Origin: Streptomyces sp. B21-083
Lineage (GTDB): Bacteria; Actinomycetota; Actinomycetes; Streptomycetales; Streptomycetaceae
Direction: 5' to 3'
Length of the DNA: 64,000 bases
Assembly: GCF_036898825.1 (NCBI RefSeq)
Contig: NZ_JARUND010000002.1
Span: forward strand, 1,240,001 to 1,304,000
Shown here: positions 44,601 to 52,923 of the stretch, one piece after another
How positions within the stretch are numbered: position 1 is the first letter of the stretch
Layout of the letters: the number at the start of each line of letters is the position of its first letter
Translations under genes and position numbers: made by a program
Notes under the pieces: model-generated
Seen by the model: the letters and a program-made list of their open reading frames with translations, nothing else
Told to the model about the DNA's origin: nothing
Databases searched by the model: none

Positions 44601-47600
44601 ATCGATCCCCAGATCCGTCTCCAACTCCATATGGGGTTCCAGGATCTCTGCTGGGAAACCCGTCTTCTCGGCGACCACTTCCAGCAGCAGTACACCCACG
44701 TCCAGCCCGGGGGCGACGGGAGTGGTCTCCGCCCTCGGGGTGGCTGTCGGTGCTGCCGCCGTTTCGGTCTGTGGCGGCGTCGACGGCGCGAACTCCACTG
44801 TGGGTAGCGAGAGTTGGGGTGCCGGCGGGATCAGGCGGGCCGGCTCCGGAAGCGGGGTGCCGGCGAACGCGCCGAGTGAGGGTGTCTCCAGCGTCCGCAG
44901 GAACTGCATATGGCTCTCCGCCATGGTCCGCTGAAACTCCGCGTGTGCTTCGGCGGCCTGCCGCTGCGTCTCCTGGAAGGCCGACAGCCAGGAATCGGCC
45001 GTAGCCGCTCCGCCGGGCGGAGCCGGTGCGAACCCGGCCTCCGGGGCCACCTCGGCCTGCGCTGCCGCTGCGGCGGGGACGGGCCGGGGCAGTGCCTTCG
45101 CTCCCCCCGGCGGCGGGTAGAGCGCACCGTGGTTGGCGCCGGAGATCGGTACCGCCATCCGGGGCCGGGAAGGGGACTGGGCGGGGGACTGTGCGGGGGG
45201 CTGGGGATGCGCACCCCGGTCTCCGTCCTCGCGGGCCTCGGCCGGGACGCCCACCGCCCACAGCGCGTCCAGGTCCACGGCGACACCGGACACCGCCAGG
45301 GTGCCCAGGGCCTGCTGGAGCGCCGTGACGCCGTGGACGCCCCTGCGGTCCAGGCTGAGGGCCAGATGTTCGCGGCCGTCGAGGATCTCCCCGGTCAGCC
45401 CGGTCATCGTCGACCCCGCCCCGACCTCGACGAACGTGCGTACCCCCGACTCGTACATCGCCTCGACACCGGCGACGAACCGCACCGGTGACAGCAGATG
45501 CCCGGCGATCCTCTCCCGGATCAGCGCGGGATCGTCCGGATACGGCTGCGCGTCGGCGTTGCCGTACACGTCGAACTTCGGCGCCCGCAGGTCCAGGTCG
45601 TCCAGGAACTCGGTGAACGGTTCGACCGCGTCGGCCATCAGCGGAGTGTGGAAGGCACCCGACGCCCGCAACCGCCGTACGGCGACTCCCCCTGCGCCGA
45701 GCCGACGCTCCAACTGTTCCACGGCGTCGGCCCGTCCGGACAGGACGACCTGCCGCGGAGCGTTCTCGTTGGCGACCCACACCGCGTCCTCGAAACCTTC
45801 GGTCAGTGTGGCGACGTCCTCGCGCGAAACCCCCATCACCGCGAGCATGACGCCCGGCTCCGTGGCCGCGTCACGCATCAACTCCCCGCGCCTGCGCGCC
45901 AGTCGTAGCAGCACGCGCTCGTCGAGGACTCCGGCGGCGTGCAGCGCGACCAGTTCACCGAAGCTGTGACCGGCGACGCAGTCGGGCTCGACACCCGCGG
46001 CACGCAGCACGGCGAGCAGTGCGGCGCTCTGCACGGCGAGCGCCGGCTGGGCCCACTCGGTGCGGGTGAGCAGGTCCCGCTGTGCGGCGCGGCTCTCCTC
46101 CGTGAAGGCGGGAACCGGGAACACCACCCGGTGCAGGGGAAGTTCGGCGTCGAGTTCCTGCCCGGCCGCCCGGTCCCAGGTTTCCCGGGCCGCAGGGAGA
46201 TGTATGGCCAGGTCGGCACCCATACCGGTGTACTGGCTGCCCTGCCCGGAGAAGAGGAAGGCCGTCCGGCCGGGCGTGGCGGTGCCGGTGCGGTAGGTGA
46301 CGCCGTCCGGCGTGGTCAGCGGGCGGTCGGGGTCACGGCGGATCAACGTGCTCAGCTGCTCCAGCCGCTTCGCGAGATCCTCGGGCCCCGTGGCGGTCAT
46401 GGCGAGCCGGTACGGATCGGACGGCCGGAAGGCCCGCTGAGCCGCCAACGCCGCTCCGGCCCATGTGCCGTCCGCGACCTCGTTCGCCAACTCCGCTGCT
46501 CGCGTGAGAAGTTCTTCCGCCGAGGACGCGCCGAGGACAACCAGTTCGGTGGGCACTGTCCGGGCCGGCGGAACCGGACGGGACCGCGTCCCTGGCGTGG
46601 GAACGTACTCCTCCAGCGTGAGATGGAAGTTGGTGCCACCGAACCCGAAGCTCGACACGGAGGCACGCCGGGGCTGCGCCGTGTCCTTCACCCAGGGGCG
46701 GGCCTCGGTGTTCAGATACAGCGGGCTTTTCTCCAACTCCAGTGCGGGGTTGGGTCGTTCCACCTTGATCGTGGGCGGCAGGACCTTGTGCCGGAGTGCC
46801 ATCACGGCCTTGAGCAGCCCGGCCGCGCCCGCAGCCGACTTGGTGTGCCCGATCTGCGACTTCACCGAACCCAGCGCACACCACTGGCCGTCCGTACGGC
46901 CGGACTCCTCGAACACGGTGCGCAGCGCGGTGAACTCCGCGGCGTCACCGGCCGTGGTCCCGGTGCCGTGCGCCTCGACCAGTTCGACGGACTCGGGACC
47001 GTATCCGGCGGACGCGTAGGCCCGCCGCAGCGCACGGGCCTGGCCGGCGGGTACGGGCGTGTAGATGGCGCTTCCCCGGCCGTCGGAGGAGCTGCCGATC
47101 CCGCGCAGCACGGCATGGATCCGGTCTCCGTCGCGTTCCGCGTCGTCCAGCCGTTTCAGCGCGAACATCACCAGCGCCTCGCCGAGCATCGTGCCGTCGG
47201 CGGCGTCGGAGAACGGCCGGCAGTCCCCGGACCGGGAGAGTGCCGGGGTCTTGCTGAAGCACATGTACATCAGGATGTCGTTGAGGGTGTCGACGCCCCC
47301 GGTGATCATCAAGTCGGCTGTCCCGACGGCGAGTTCGTTGGCGGCGGCGGTCACCGCGGCGAGCGAACTGCCGCAGGCGGCGTCCGTGGTGTAGTTGGAG
47401 CCGTGCAGGTCGAAACGGCTGGCGATCCGCCCGGCGACGACATTGCTGAGCACGCCGGGGAAGGACTCCTCCTGCCACGGCACGTAGTGGTCGGCGATCC
47501 GGTCGCAGATCTCCTGGGCCCGTTCCTCCGGGATGCCGCTCTCCCGCAGCGACTTCAGCCACACCGGACGCTGCATCCGGTTGCTCATGGTGTGCAGCAG

Positions 47601-48053
47601 TTCCAGCGCTGCCGTGCCCAGGATGACCCCGGTCCGTTCCCCGTCGAACCGCTCGGCCCCACTCGACCCCGCGTCGGCCAGCACCCGTTCGGCGACCGCG
47701 AGGGCGAGCAGTTGGGTGGTGTCGGTGGCGGGCAGCGCGTTGGGCGGGATGCCGTACGCCGACGGGTCGAAGTCGGTCGCGGGAAGGAACGCGCCGCGCC
47801 GGGCGTAGGTCCGGTCCGGCGCGGACGGATCGGGATCGTAGTAGTCCTCGACGAGCCAGTGGTCGGCGGGCACGTCGGTGATCAGATCCCGTCCGGTGAG
47901 AACGTTCCGCCAGAAGCCCTCCGCGTCGGCGGCACCGGGGGCCAGCGCGGCAGTGCCGATGACGGCTATGGGGACGTGAAGCGGGCGGTTCGGCCGGCCT
48001 GATCCGGTCGGGGCGGAACCAGTGAGTCCGGACGACGCGGTCGATGCGGTCAT
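41625..48053 (-). CDS. pfaA: PfaA-type secondary lipid synthase: KS-AT-ACP-ACP-KR-DH
   Basis: 2142-aa multidomain protein. Ketosynthase: DAACGSSLAAVTA (Cys about residue 225), VEAHGTGTTAGD and KSQIGHTKSAAGAAG. Acyltransferase: CVAGHSFGELVALHAAG (about 696). Two acyl carrier proteins each have ETDLGIDSIKRVQILS with the phosphopantetheine Ser near residues 1150 and 1244. Ketoreductase: VATGGARGVTAVTLRALA (about 1539) and FSSVAGRFGNTGQADYAMAN. A PKS-type dehydratase starts near HPYLADHSVAATPVVPM (about 1838). This is the PfaA architecture of polyunsaturated fatty acid synthases. ATG 48053 has GGAG seven nt upstream. Only two ACPs are present, fewer than in marine PUFA synthases. No phosphopantetheinyl transferase gene is in the window. 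Confidence 0.93.
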   Translation of the reverse strand: MTASTASSGLTGSAPTGSGRPNRPLHVPIAVIGTAALAPGAADAEGFWRNVLTGRDLITDVPADHWLVEDYYDPDPSAPDRTYARRGAFLPATDFDPSAYGIPPNALPATDTTQLLALAVAERVLADAGSSGAERFDGERTGVILGTAALELLHTMSNRMQRPVWLKSLRESGIPEERAQEICDRIADHYVPWQEESFPGVLSNVVAGRIASRFDLHGSNYTTDAACGSSLAAVTAAANELAVGTADLMITGGVDTLNDILMYMCFSKTPALSRSGDCRPFSDAADGTMLGEALVMFALKRLDDAERDGDRIHAVLRGIGSSSDGRGSAIYTPVPAGQARALRRAYASAGYGPESVELVEAHGTGTTAGDAAEFTALRTVFEESGRTDGQWCALGSVKSQIGHTKSAAGAAGLLKAVMALRHKVLPPTIKVERPNPALELEKSPLYLNTEARPWVKDTAQPRRASVSSFGFGGTNFHLTLEEYVPTPGTRSRPVPPARTVPTELVVLGASSAEELLTRAAELANEVADGTWAGAALAAQRAFRPSDPYRLAMTATGPEDLAKRLEQLSTLIRRDPDRPLTTPDGVTYRTGTATPGRTAFLFSGQGSQYTGMGADLAIHLPAARETWDRAAGQELDAELPLHRVVFPVPAFTEESRAAQRDLLTRTEWAQPALAVQSAALLAVLRAAGVEPDCVAGHSFGELVALHAAGVLDERVLLRLARRRGELMRDAATEPGVMLAVMGVSREDVATLTEGFEDAVWVANENAPRQVVLSGRADAVEQLERRLGAGGVAVRRLRASGAFHTPLMADAVEPFTEFLDDLDLRAPKFDVYGNADAQPYPDDPALIRERIAGHLLSPVRFVAGVEAMYESGVRTFVEVGAGSTMTGLTGEILDGREHLALSLDRRGVHGVTALQQALGTLAVSGVAVDLDALWAVGVPAEAREDGDRGAHPQPPAQSPAQSPSRPRMAVPISGANHGALYPPPGGAKALPRPVPAAAAAQAEVAPEAGFAPAPPGGAATADSWLSAFQETQRQAAEAHAEFQRTMAESHMQFLRTLETPSLGAFAGTPLPEPARLIPPAPQLSLPTVEFAPSTPPQTETAAAPTATPRAETTPVAPGLDVGVLLLEVVAEKTGFPAEILEPHMELETDLGIDSIKRVQILSVLRDRVPALARVDAHELAPLRTLQQIGDKLREAQQSGSPATTPVSAPTVEEDLAAVLFEVVAEKTGFPAEILEPHMELETDLGIDSIKRVQILSVLRDRVPALARVDAHELAPLRTLQQITDKLREAESGAVAPVALPVPPPRLIEEQSPPPPQLARAVSVMVTAPLPGMELAGLRDGPVLVTDEGTGVAQRLVDRLGEHGVRAAVVTEAVLAEAGDVADAEGGGVVLLSGLRPVTSAEAATSVNREAFDAARSVARQLAAHGRVFVTVQDTGGDFGLGGGQGERAWLGGSAGLARTAAKEWPDAKVKAVDCERGDRDADALAEVLATELLAGGSAGDIGLRADGTRWALRDRAEPAGPAEAAGEHAGPLSPDAVIVATGGARGVTAVTLRALAEAHLPSIVLLGRTELTEEPPGLAEAADERQLKGLLAGHARRQGGTIPSPAELAAEAARVLAVREIRATLDAIAASGSRVRYLSVDTRDARALHTALDTAREEFGPISGIVHGAGVLADSRLADKTDAQFADVFDTKVEGLRALLAATADDPLDLVCVFSSVAGRFGNTGQADYAMANEVLAQVASTLAVNRPNCLVKSIAWGPWDGGMVGPELREHFREQGVPLIPTDAGARALLRELSDVPDPARVRVSLTAGAADASASLGASPAQAVGGDIEVGLASHPYLADHSVAATPVVPMALVMEWFLGAARAWRPDAQGFVLRDLEVLSRIGIDGPDTSPEQGQRLRVRGMAAPAGDPASPRLVLELTSGAPLPHYRAAVEVLTEADRPINESVRYDARDLGGPPDQEIYDGHVLFHGPAFHAITALEGISATAAAALVRGVRELDWPGEGWHTDPAAVDAGLQLALKWAEYVHDGAFLPMGVVEVRTMARGPVGEGARCVVLARGAARDLDVSCDVALLAPDGSVHTELLGVTLVRRPDTNKVSTARSSAPDSASDAAQVATATRSGSASGGDRSVRTLPAPAGTPGRR
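44214..44681. repeat. Tandem duplication of the ACP-encoding segment (282-bp period)
   Basis: 44214-44398 and 44496-44681 are nearly identical DNA at a 282-bp offset (94 codons), differing by a handful of bases. They encode the two ACP cores. The rest of the gene shows no such similarity, so this is a recent or gene-converted duplication. Confidence 0.93.
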
Positions 48054-48090
48054 AGGAGTTCTCCGTCTGCAGCATGGGGATGACGCCGAG

Positions 48091-48124
48091 CGGCATGGAA
48101 CGGCAGGGAACGGCAGGGAACGGC
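48091..48124. repeat. Short tandem repeat, unit CGGCAGGGAA
   Basis: About three copies of a 10-bp unit lie in the 157-bp gap between the PfaD and PfaA genes, upstream of the PfaA ribosome site. No function is evident. Confidence 0.6.
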
Positions 48125-48210
48125 ATGCGGGCGATACGACGATGTTCAGCGCGGGGCGATCCCGGGCTCGGGAGCCCACCCGCGCAACGGGGAGGAGTCG
48201 TCGTCGGGGT

Positions 48211-49866
48211 TCAGGCCAGTGGCCGGGGCCGGTAGGCGAACGCGACGGCGGGCAACTGCACGCCATAGCTGCGCAGTTGCTGGGCCCGCGTGACCACGGC
48301 GGCTCCTTCGAGGAGGTTGAGCGCGATCTGGACCGCGGACCGGTTCTCGGGCAGCGCGAGAAAACTGCCCTTCGTCCAGCGGTTGAAGGCACCCATCGCG
48401 GGACCGCACCAGATCTGGTAGTCGGTGCGCCGGGCCGACTCGCCGGTGATCGCCCAGCGGCTCGACTGCCCCAGATAGGAACGGAACAGCAACGCCATAC
48501 GGTGCTTGGGATCCCGCTCCGCCCGGTCGAGCTGTCCCGGGTCGCGGTCCTGCCAGTACTGGCGGGTGCTGCTCCACAACTCGTCGACGGTGCCGCCCAG
48601 TACGTCACGCTCCAGCCGAGCGCGTACGTCCTCGGGGATCGCCTCCAGCGACTCGCAGGTCCGGTACACCTCATAGAGCTGGTGGGCCCGCGCGGGGAAC
48701 ATCGTGCCCCTGCGCAACACCTGGAGTTTGACGCCGAGTTCGAACATGTCGGACGCGGGCGCCATGGTGACGTCCGCGACGTCCGCCTGGCCGAGCAGGC
48801 CCTTGCCCTCGTCGGACAGCCCCGCCTCCAGGGCCACCTGGTTGACGGAGCCGGTGACCACGTACGCCGCGCCCATGGCGAACGCGGAGGCCAGCGCCTC
48901 CGGGGTGCCCAGGCCGCCGGCCGCGCCCACGCGCGGCGGAACCCGGTAGCCGTGCCGCGCCGCGAGTTCGGTGCGCAGCGCGACCAGGACGGGCAGGAGT
49001 ACGCCCAGCGGCCGGTTGTCGGTGTGGCCGCCGCTGTCGGCCTCCACGGTGAGGTCCTCGGCCACGGGCACATGGGCCGCGAGGTCGGCCTCCCGTTCGG
49101 TGATCTCGCCGCGCTCGACGAGGACACGCAGGACAGCCGGTGGGGCGGGCGAGAGGAACTGCTCGGCCACCTCCGGCCGCGACACCTTCGCGAAGACGCG
49201 GGTGCGCCGGACGATCACGCCCGACGGGTCCGTGGCCAGCCCCGCCACGGCACAGCGCACCACCGCGGGAGTGAGTGCCATGAACGCCGACGCCGAGACG
49301 GCGGGCACGCGCCGGGTGACGAGGAGGCCGGCCACCCGCTCCTCCAACTCCGGTTCCTGCGGGGAGTGGATCAGGTTGACCCCCCAGTTGCGTCGGACGC
49401 CGAGCTGCGCCGCCAGGTCGGCCACAGCCCGTTCGACGCTCCGGTGGTCCAGTCCGCCCGCGCCGAAGAACCCCATGAGGTCGGCCCGGGCCAGCGCGAT
49501 GACCATCCGGGTGGTCGCGATTCCGTTGGCCATCTCACCGCCGACGTACGGGAATCGGACCCCGTGGGCGGTACAGAACGAGGGGTCGCCAAGCCACTCC
49601 GGGTAGAGCGGCGGGAGGGTGCCGAGGATCTGGTGGAGGCCGTCGGCGGCCAGCCCGGTCCGGGCCGACTCGCTGCCGGGGGCCAGGCCCGTCCGGCCGG
49701 TGGATCGTTCCCGCACGATGTGTGCGGCTTCTCTGATGCGGTGCGCGCGCCGCACAAGCGCGTCCCCCGCGAAGTCGGGGGCCCACGGGTCGATCGGGCC
49801 GGTGGCGGTGACGCCTCCGCCCGGAGCGGGTGCGCCGCTTTCGGTGAGCACACTCTCTGCAACCAT
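48211..49866 (-). CDS. pfaD: PfaD-type trans enoylreductase (FMN, nitronate monooxygenase-like)
   Basis: 551-aa flavin TIM-barrel enzyme of the PfaD/PKS-ER family that reduces enoyl-ACP in PUFA and related synthases. Landmarks are GGEMANGIATTRMVIALARA, MGFFGAGGLDHRSVERAV, WGVNLIHSPQEPELEERVAG, the FMN phosphate-binding glycines in RVGAAGGLGTPEALASAFAM, and a C-terminal YQIWCGPAMGAFNRWTKGS typical of PfaD rather than nitronate monooxygenase. ATG 49866 has AAGGA six nt upstream. It lies just upstream of the KS-AT gene, giving the ER, KS-AT-ACP-KR-DH, KS-CLF-AT-DH-DH gene order known from myxobacterial pfa1-pfa2-pfa3. Confidence 0.95.
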   Translation of the reverse strand: MVAESVLTESGAPAPGGGVTATGPIDPWAPDFAGDALVRRAHRIREAAHIVRERSTGRTGLAPGSESARTGLAADGLHQILGTLPPLYPEWLGDPSFCTAHGVRFPYVGGEMANGIATTRMVIALARADLMGFFGAGGLDHRSVERAVADLAAQLGVRRNWGVNLIHSPQEPELEERVAGLLVTRRVPAVSASAFMALTPAVVRCAVAGLATDPSGVIVRRTRVFAKVSRPEVAEQFLSPAPPAVLRVLVERGEITEREADLAAHVPVAEDLTVEADSGGHTDNRPLGVLLPVLVALRTELAARHGYRVPPRVGAAGGLGTPEALASAFAMGAAYVVTGSVNQVALEAGLSDEGKGLLGQADVADVTMAPASDMFELGVKLQVLRRGTMFPARAHQLYEVYRTCESLEAIPEDVRARLERDVLGGTVDELWSSTRQYWQDRDPGQLDRAERDPKHRMALLFRSYLGQSSRWAITGESARRTDYQIWCGPAMGAFNRWTKGSFLALPENRSAVQIALNLLEGAAVVTRAQQLRSYGVQLPAVAFAYRPRPLA

Positions 49867-50084
49867 GTTCCGTCCTTCGCCGGCATGGGTCGTTCCGCCG
49901 CGGGCGCGCCGGTGGCAGCCGCGGTGCTGGGGAGGATGAGCGGGGGGCCCGCGCCGGCCGGGAGGGGAGCGGCGCGGGCAGTCGTGGGCGGCCTGTGGCC
50001 TGTGGCCGGTCGTCGAGTCGCGCCTGGTGCGGGCGAGCACGTGTGCGTCGCGTCGCCGGGCACAGGGGAGCTCGACGCCCGGCC

Positions 50085-50741
50085 CTAGGGACCGGAGGGG
50101 GAACGGAGAGCGCGGTCCTCGGTCCAGTCGATGGTCAGCTCCCGGCGTGCGAAGAGCCAGGAACCGTTCGTACGGCGGTAGGAGTCGTGGTAGCGGATGG
50201 ACCGGACCCTTATCCGGTCCGCCCCGTCGGCGGGGTAGATCTCGTGCGCCAGGCAGTACGTCTCCCCGGTCGCGCTGTCCCCGGCGAGCCGCACCAGGTG
50301 GTTGCCGACGAAGTGCGTGGTGACCCGGCACGGCTCCAGCACGGCCAGCGCCTTCGCCCAGCCGTCGCGCCCGTCGACTACGAACGGCGCCCGAAGGCTG
50401 CCCGGGGGCCGCATGAGCACCAGCTCGCCCCCCGCACCGAACAGCGACGCGAACAGCTCAGTCATCCGCCGGTCGAGGGCGTACGCGTAGGTGTCGACGA
50501 GCTGCCGCAGCTCCATCCGGTCCCACAGAGCGCGCCCGTCGTTCGCGAAAACGGCGTACGGCGGAGTGGCCACCGCGAAACCCCCCGCCAAGTCACCCGG
50601 CAAACGCGTGCCGTGGGGGTCGGTCGGGTTGCCCGGCGTATCAGTGCCGAAGGGGTCGGTGGGGTCACCCGGTTGGGGGTCGCCCGGTTCGGTGGGGGGG
50701 TTCAGGGGGTGGGGAGGGGTCAGATCGGTCAGGTCTGTCAC
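50085..50741 (-). CDS. SnoaL-like (NTF2-fold) protein with proline-rich N-terminus
   Basis: 218 aa from GTG 50741. The first 50 or so residues are a low-complexity Pro/Asp/Gly/Thr segment with near-repeats of GDPTDP/GNPTDP. The remainder is a SnoaL_4-type alpha+beta cone: LRQLVDTYAYALDRRMTELF, VTTHFVGNHLVRLAGDSATG, and RYHDSYRRTNGSWLFARREL. Such folds serve as cyclases, dehydratases or hydroxylases. The ribosome site is weak and close (GGAG three nt from GTG), so the start may be further in. Being inside the operon, it may act as a tailoring cyclase or dehydratase. Confidence 0.83.
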   Translation of the reverse strand: MTDLTDLTPPHPLNPPTEPGDPQPGDPTDPFGTDTPGNPTDPHGTRLPGDLAGGFAVATPPYAVFANDGRALWDRMELRQLVDTYAYALDRRMTELFASLFGAGGELVLMRPPGSLRAPFVVDGRDGWAKALAVLEPCRVTTHFVGNHLVRLAGDSATGETYCLAHEIYPADGADRIRVRSIRYHDSYRRTNGSWLFARRELTIDWTEDRALRSPSGP

Positions 50742-50788
50742 GTGCTCCGCCAAGCTGGTCGGGGACGTCGTCCTGGAGGATGCCGGGG

Positions 50789-51664
50789 TCAGCTGCCGTA
50801 GGAGTCCGTGGGTACGGGCAGCGGTAGCCGGAGCGCGTTGATGACGCGTTCGCCGATCGGCCGGAGCAGGGTGTGGAGCCGTCGGGTGCCTGCCGGGCCC
50901 AGGGCGTTCCAGGGTGCCGCGGCGAACCGGTCGGTGAGCTCTTCGACCGTGCCCCGGGCCGATCGGCCCTCGGGGGTGAGTTCCCCGTCGGCGTCCAGGA
51001 GCCCGCGGTCGCGCAGCCTTCGCTCGCCCTCGGCCCACTCCTCGTCGTTCCAGCCGCGCCTGGCCTGGATGTCCTCCCGGACCTCGCCGCCGGCCGCGGT
51101 GATGCTCACCAGCGCCTCGACACCGTCGAACCCGGCGTGCGTCAGCGCGGCGACATGCCCGTCGCCACGGAACTCCCGCAGCGTGGTCGCCGCCTGCCAC
51201 AGCGCCAGATGCGGTACGGACGAGGGTTCGAGGGCGGCGTTCGCGGCACCGAGTATCCGTCCGGGTACGGTGCACGCCCCTGCGGCGTCCGTCGCGAGTG
51301 ACGCGGCCTCGGCGAGTTCCGGCCCGTCGAGCACGTCGCCCAGTACCGCGCGCAGCGCCGCGTCGACTCCGGCCAGCCGCGCGGCCAGCACCTTCTCCGG
51401 CGCCGCCTTCTCCCACACCGCCGGGACCGTCGCGGCGACCACGCTCGGCCGGAAATGGTAGAACGCGGCGGTGACCACGGGTGCGGTGACCGCGCCGAGC
51501 GGTGCCGCGCGTCCACCGAAGTAGCCACGCCAGGTGCCGCTCAACCCGACGCCCCGGAAGGCCTCGTAGACCTGGGGCGCGTAGTACACCACCGCGTGGT
51601 ACGGCTCCAGGACGTCGTGCAGCACTCGCGCGGGGTCCCGGCGCGCCACGGTCGGCGCGCTCAC
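50789..51664 (-). CDS. SCO6745-family protein
   Basis: 291-aa helical protein of the actinobacterial SCO6745 family of unknown function. It shows the family opening HDVLEPYHAVVYYAPQVYEA, then GYFGGRAAPLGAVTAPVVTA, AAFYHFRPSVV, and near the C-terminus DRFAAAPWNALGP. The GTG start overlaps the acyl-CoA dehydrogenase stop (GTGA), so it is translationally coupled. No catalytic residues can be named. Confidence 0.88.
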   Translation of the reverse strand: MSAPTVARRDPARVLHDVLEPYHAVVYYAPQVYEAFRGVGLSGTWRGYFGGRAAPLGAVTAPVVTAAFYHFRPSVVAATVPAVWEKAAPEKVLAARLAGVDAALRAVLGDVLDGPELAEAASLATDAAGACTVPGRILGAANAALEPSSVPHLALWQAATTLREFRGDGHVAALTHAGFDGVEALVSITAAGGEVREDIQARRGWNDEEWAEGERRLRDRGLLDADGELTPEGRSARGTVEELTDRFAAAPWNALGPAGTRRLHTLLRPIGERVINALRLPLPVPTDSYGS

Positions 51665-52923
51665 CGGGAGGCTCCTTCCAGGAGCGCCTCGTCGGCGCCG
51701 GCCACGGAGACCTGCGTGTCCGCCGCATCCGCCAGGTCGGGCGCGTCCGGCGGTGCCGCCGGGAAGTGCAGCAGGCCGGGCAGCCCCCGTTTGTCGATCT
51801 CGTTGGCGATCATCAGCCGCTGAACCTCGGAGGTACCCATCCAGATCCGGTCGACGCGCACATCCCGGTAGAGACGCTCCACCGGGTTGTCCCGGATGAA
51901 TCCGCGCCCTCCGAAGATCTGCACCGCCCTGTCCACGACCCGGCCGGCGGCCTCGGTGGCCGACACCTTGGCCATGGCCACCTTCGCGTTGAGTGTCTTG
52001 GGATCCCCGCCCTGGTCGATCTCCCACGCGACCCGGTAGACCAGCATGCGGTTGACTGCGATGTCCGTCGCGGAGTCCGCCAGCATGGCCTGGATCAACT
52101 GGTGCTTGATGATGGGCTTTCCGCCCTGCACCCGCTCACGCGCCCAGTCGGCGGCCAGCCGCAGGGCACGCTCGGCGGCGCCCACCGCGTGCGCCGCGAC
52201 CAGCACCCTTTCCTCGAAGAACGTCGCCTGGACCAGCGCGAGTCCGTCGCCCACCGAGCCGAGGACGGCGTCCTCGCCGACCTCGACGCCATCGAGGGCG
52301 AAGTGCGGGTGCTCGTAGGCGAAGTTGTGGGAGTAGCGCGGGGTTTCGAGGAGCCGTACACCGGGCGCGTCCTTGTCGACGAGGAACATCGTCGGAGCGG
52401 CGTCGGGCTGGACCACCGCCAGCACGATCAGATAGTCGGCCACGTCGCCCATGGTCACGAACCACTTCTCGCCCGTGATGCGGTATCCGCCGGGCCTGCG
52501 CTGCGCCACGGTCGCGATCCGCCGGGGATCGGAGCCCGCCTCGGGTTCGGTGATGGCCCGGGCCCCGAACCGCTCGCCGCGGTTCTCCGGGAACAGATAG
52601 CGTTCCCGCTGCTCGGGGGTCGAGGCCAGCAGGGCGGCGGCGGTGGGGCGCCACACCGCCGCCCACAGTCCGTTGGTGAGCGTCCCCAACTCCTCTTCCA
52701 CGGTGACCTGTTCGGTCCAGCTCAGCCCGGCGCCACCCCACTCGACCGGCGCGTTCATCGCCTGCAGACCGCTGTCCAGCACGATCTGGCGCAGGGCGGC
52801 TCGGCTCTCGGGGCCGAGGCCGCCCGACGTCTCGCACTCGTCCTCGTAGCCCGCGATCTTCTGCGCGAGATCGACAGCGCTTTCCTTCAGCCGGACGAGC
52901 CGCGGTGAATAGGAGAAATCCAT
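51661..52923 (-). CDS. Acyl-CoA dehydrogenase
   Basis: 420-aa FAD enzyme with a complete ACAD fold: ARAITEPEAGSDPRRIATVA and GEKWFVTMGDVADYLIVLAV (flavin contacts), and C-terminal QIFGGRGFIRDNPVERLYRD and IWMGTSEVQRLMIANEI. The position occupied by the catalytic Glu in medium-chain enzymes (YEGT) is Met here; a Glu in FFEERVLVAAHAVG could serve, as in the isovaleryl-CoA/long-chain type. ATG 52923 has AGAGAGG upstream. It is the first gene of the leftward lipid operon and probably oxidises an acyl thioester precursor or product. Confidence 0.93.
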   Translation of the reverse strand: MDFSYSPRLVRLKESAVDLAQKIAGYEDECETSGGLGPESRAALRQIVLDSGLQAMNAPVEWGGAGLSWTEQVTVEEELGTLTNGLWAAVWRPTAAALLASTPEQRERYLFPENRGERFGARAITEPEAGSDPRRIATVAQRRPGGYRITGEKWFVTMGDVADYLIVLAVVQPDAAPTMFLVDKDAPGVRLLETPRYSHNFAYEHPHFALDGVEVGEDAVLGSVGDGLALVQATFFEERVLVAAHAVGAAERALRLAADWARERVQGGKPIIKHQLIQAMLADSATDIAVNRMLVYRVAWEIDQGGDPKTLNAKVAMAKVSATEAAGRVVDRAVQIFGGRGFIRDNPVERLYRDVRVDRIWMGTSEVQRLMIANEIDKRGLPGLLHFPAAPPDAPDLADAADTQVSVAGADEALLEGASR

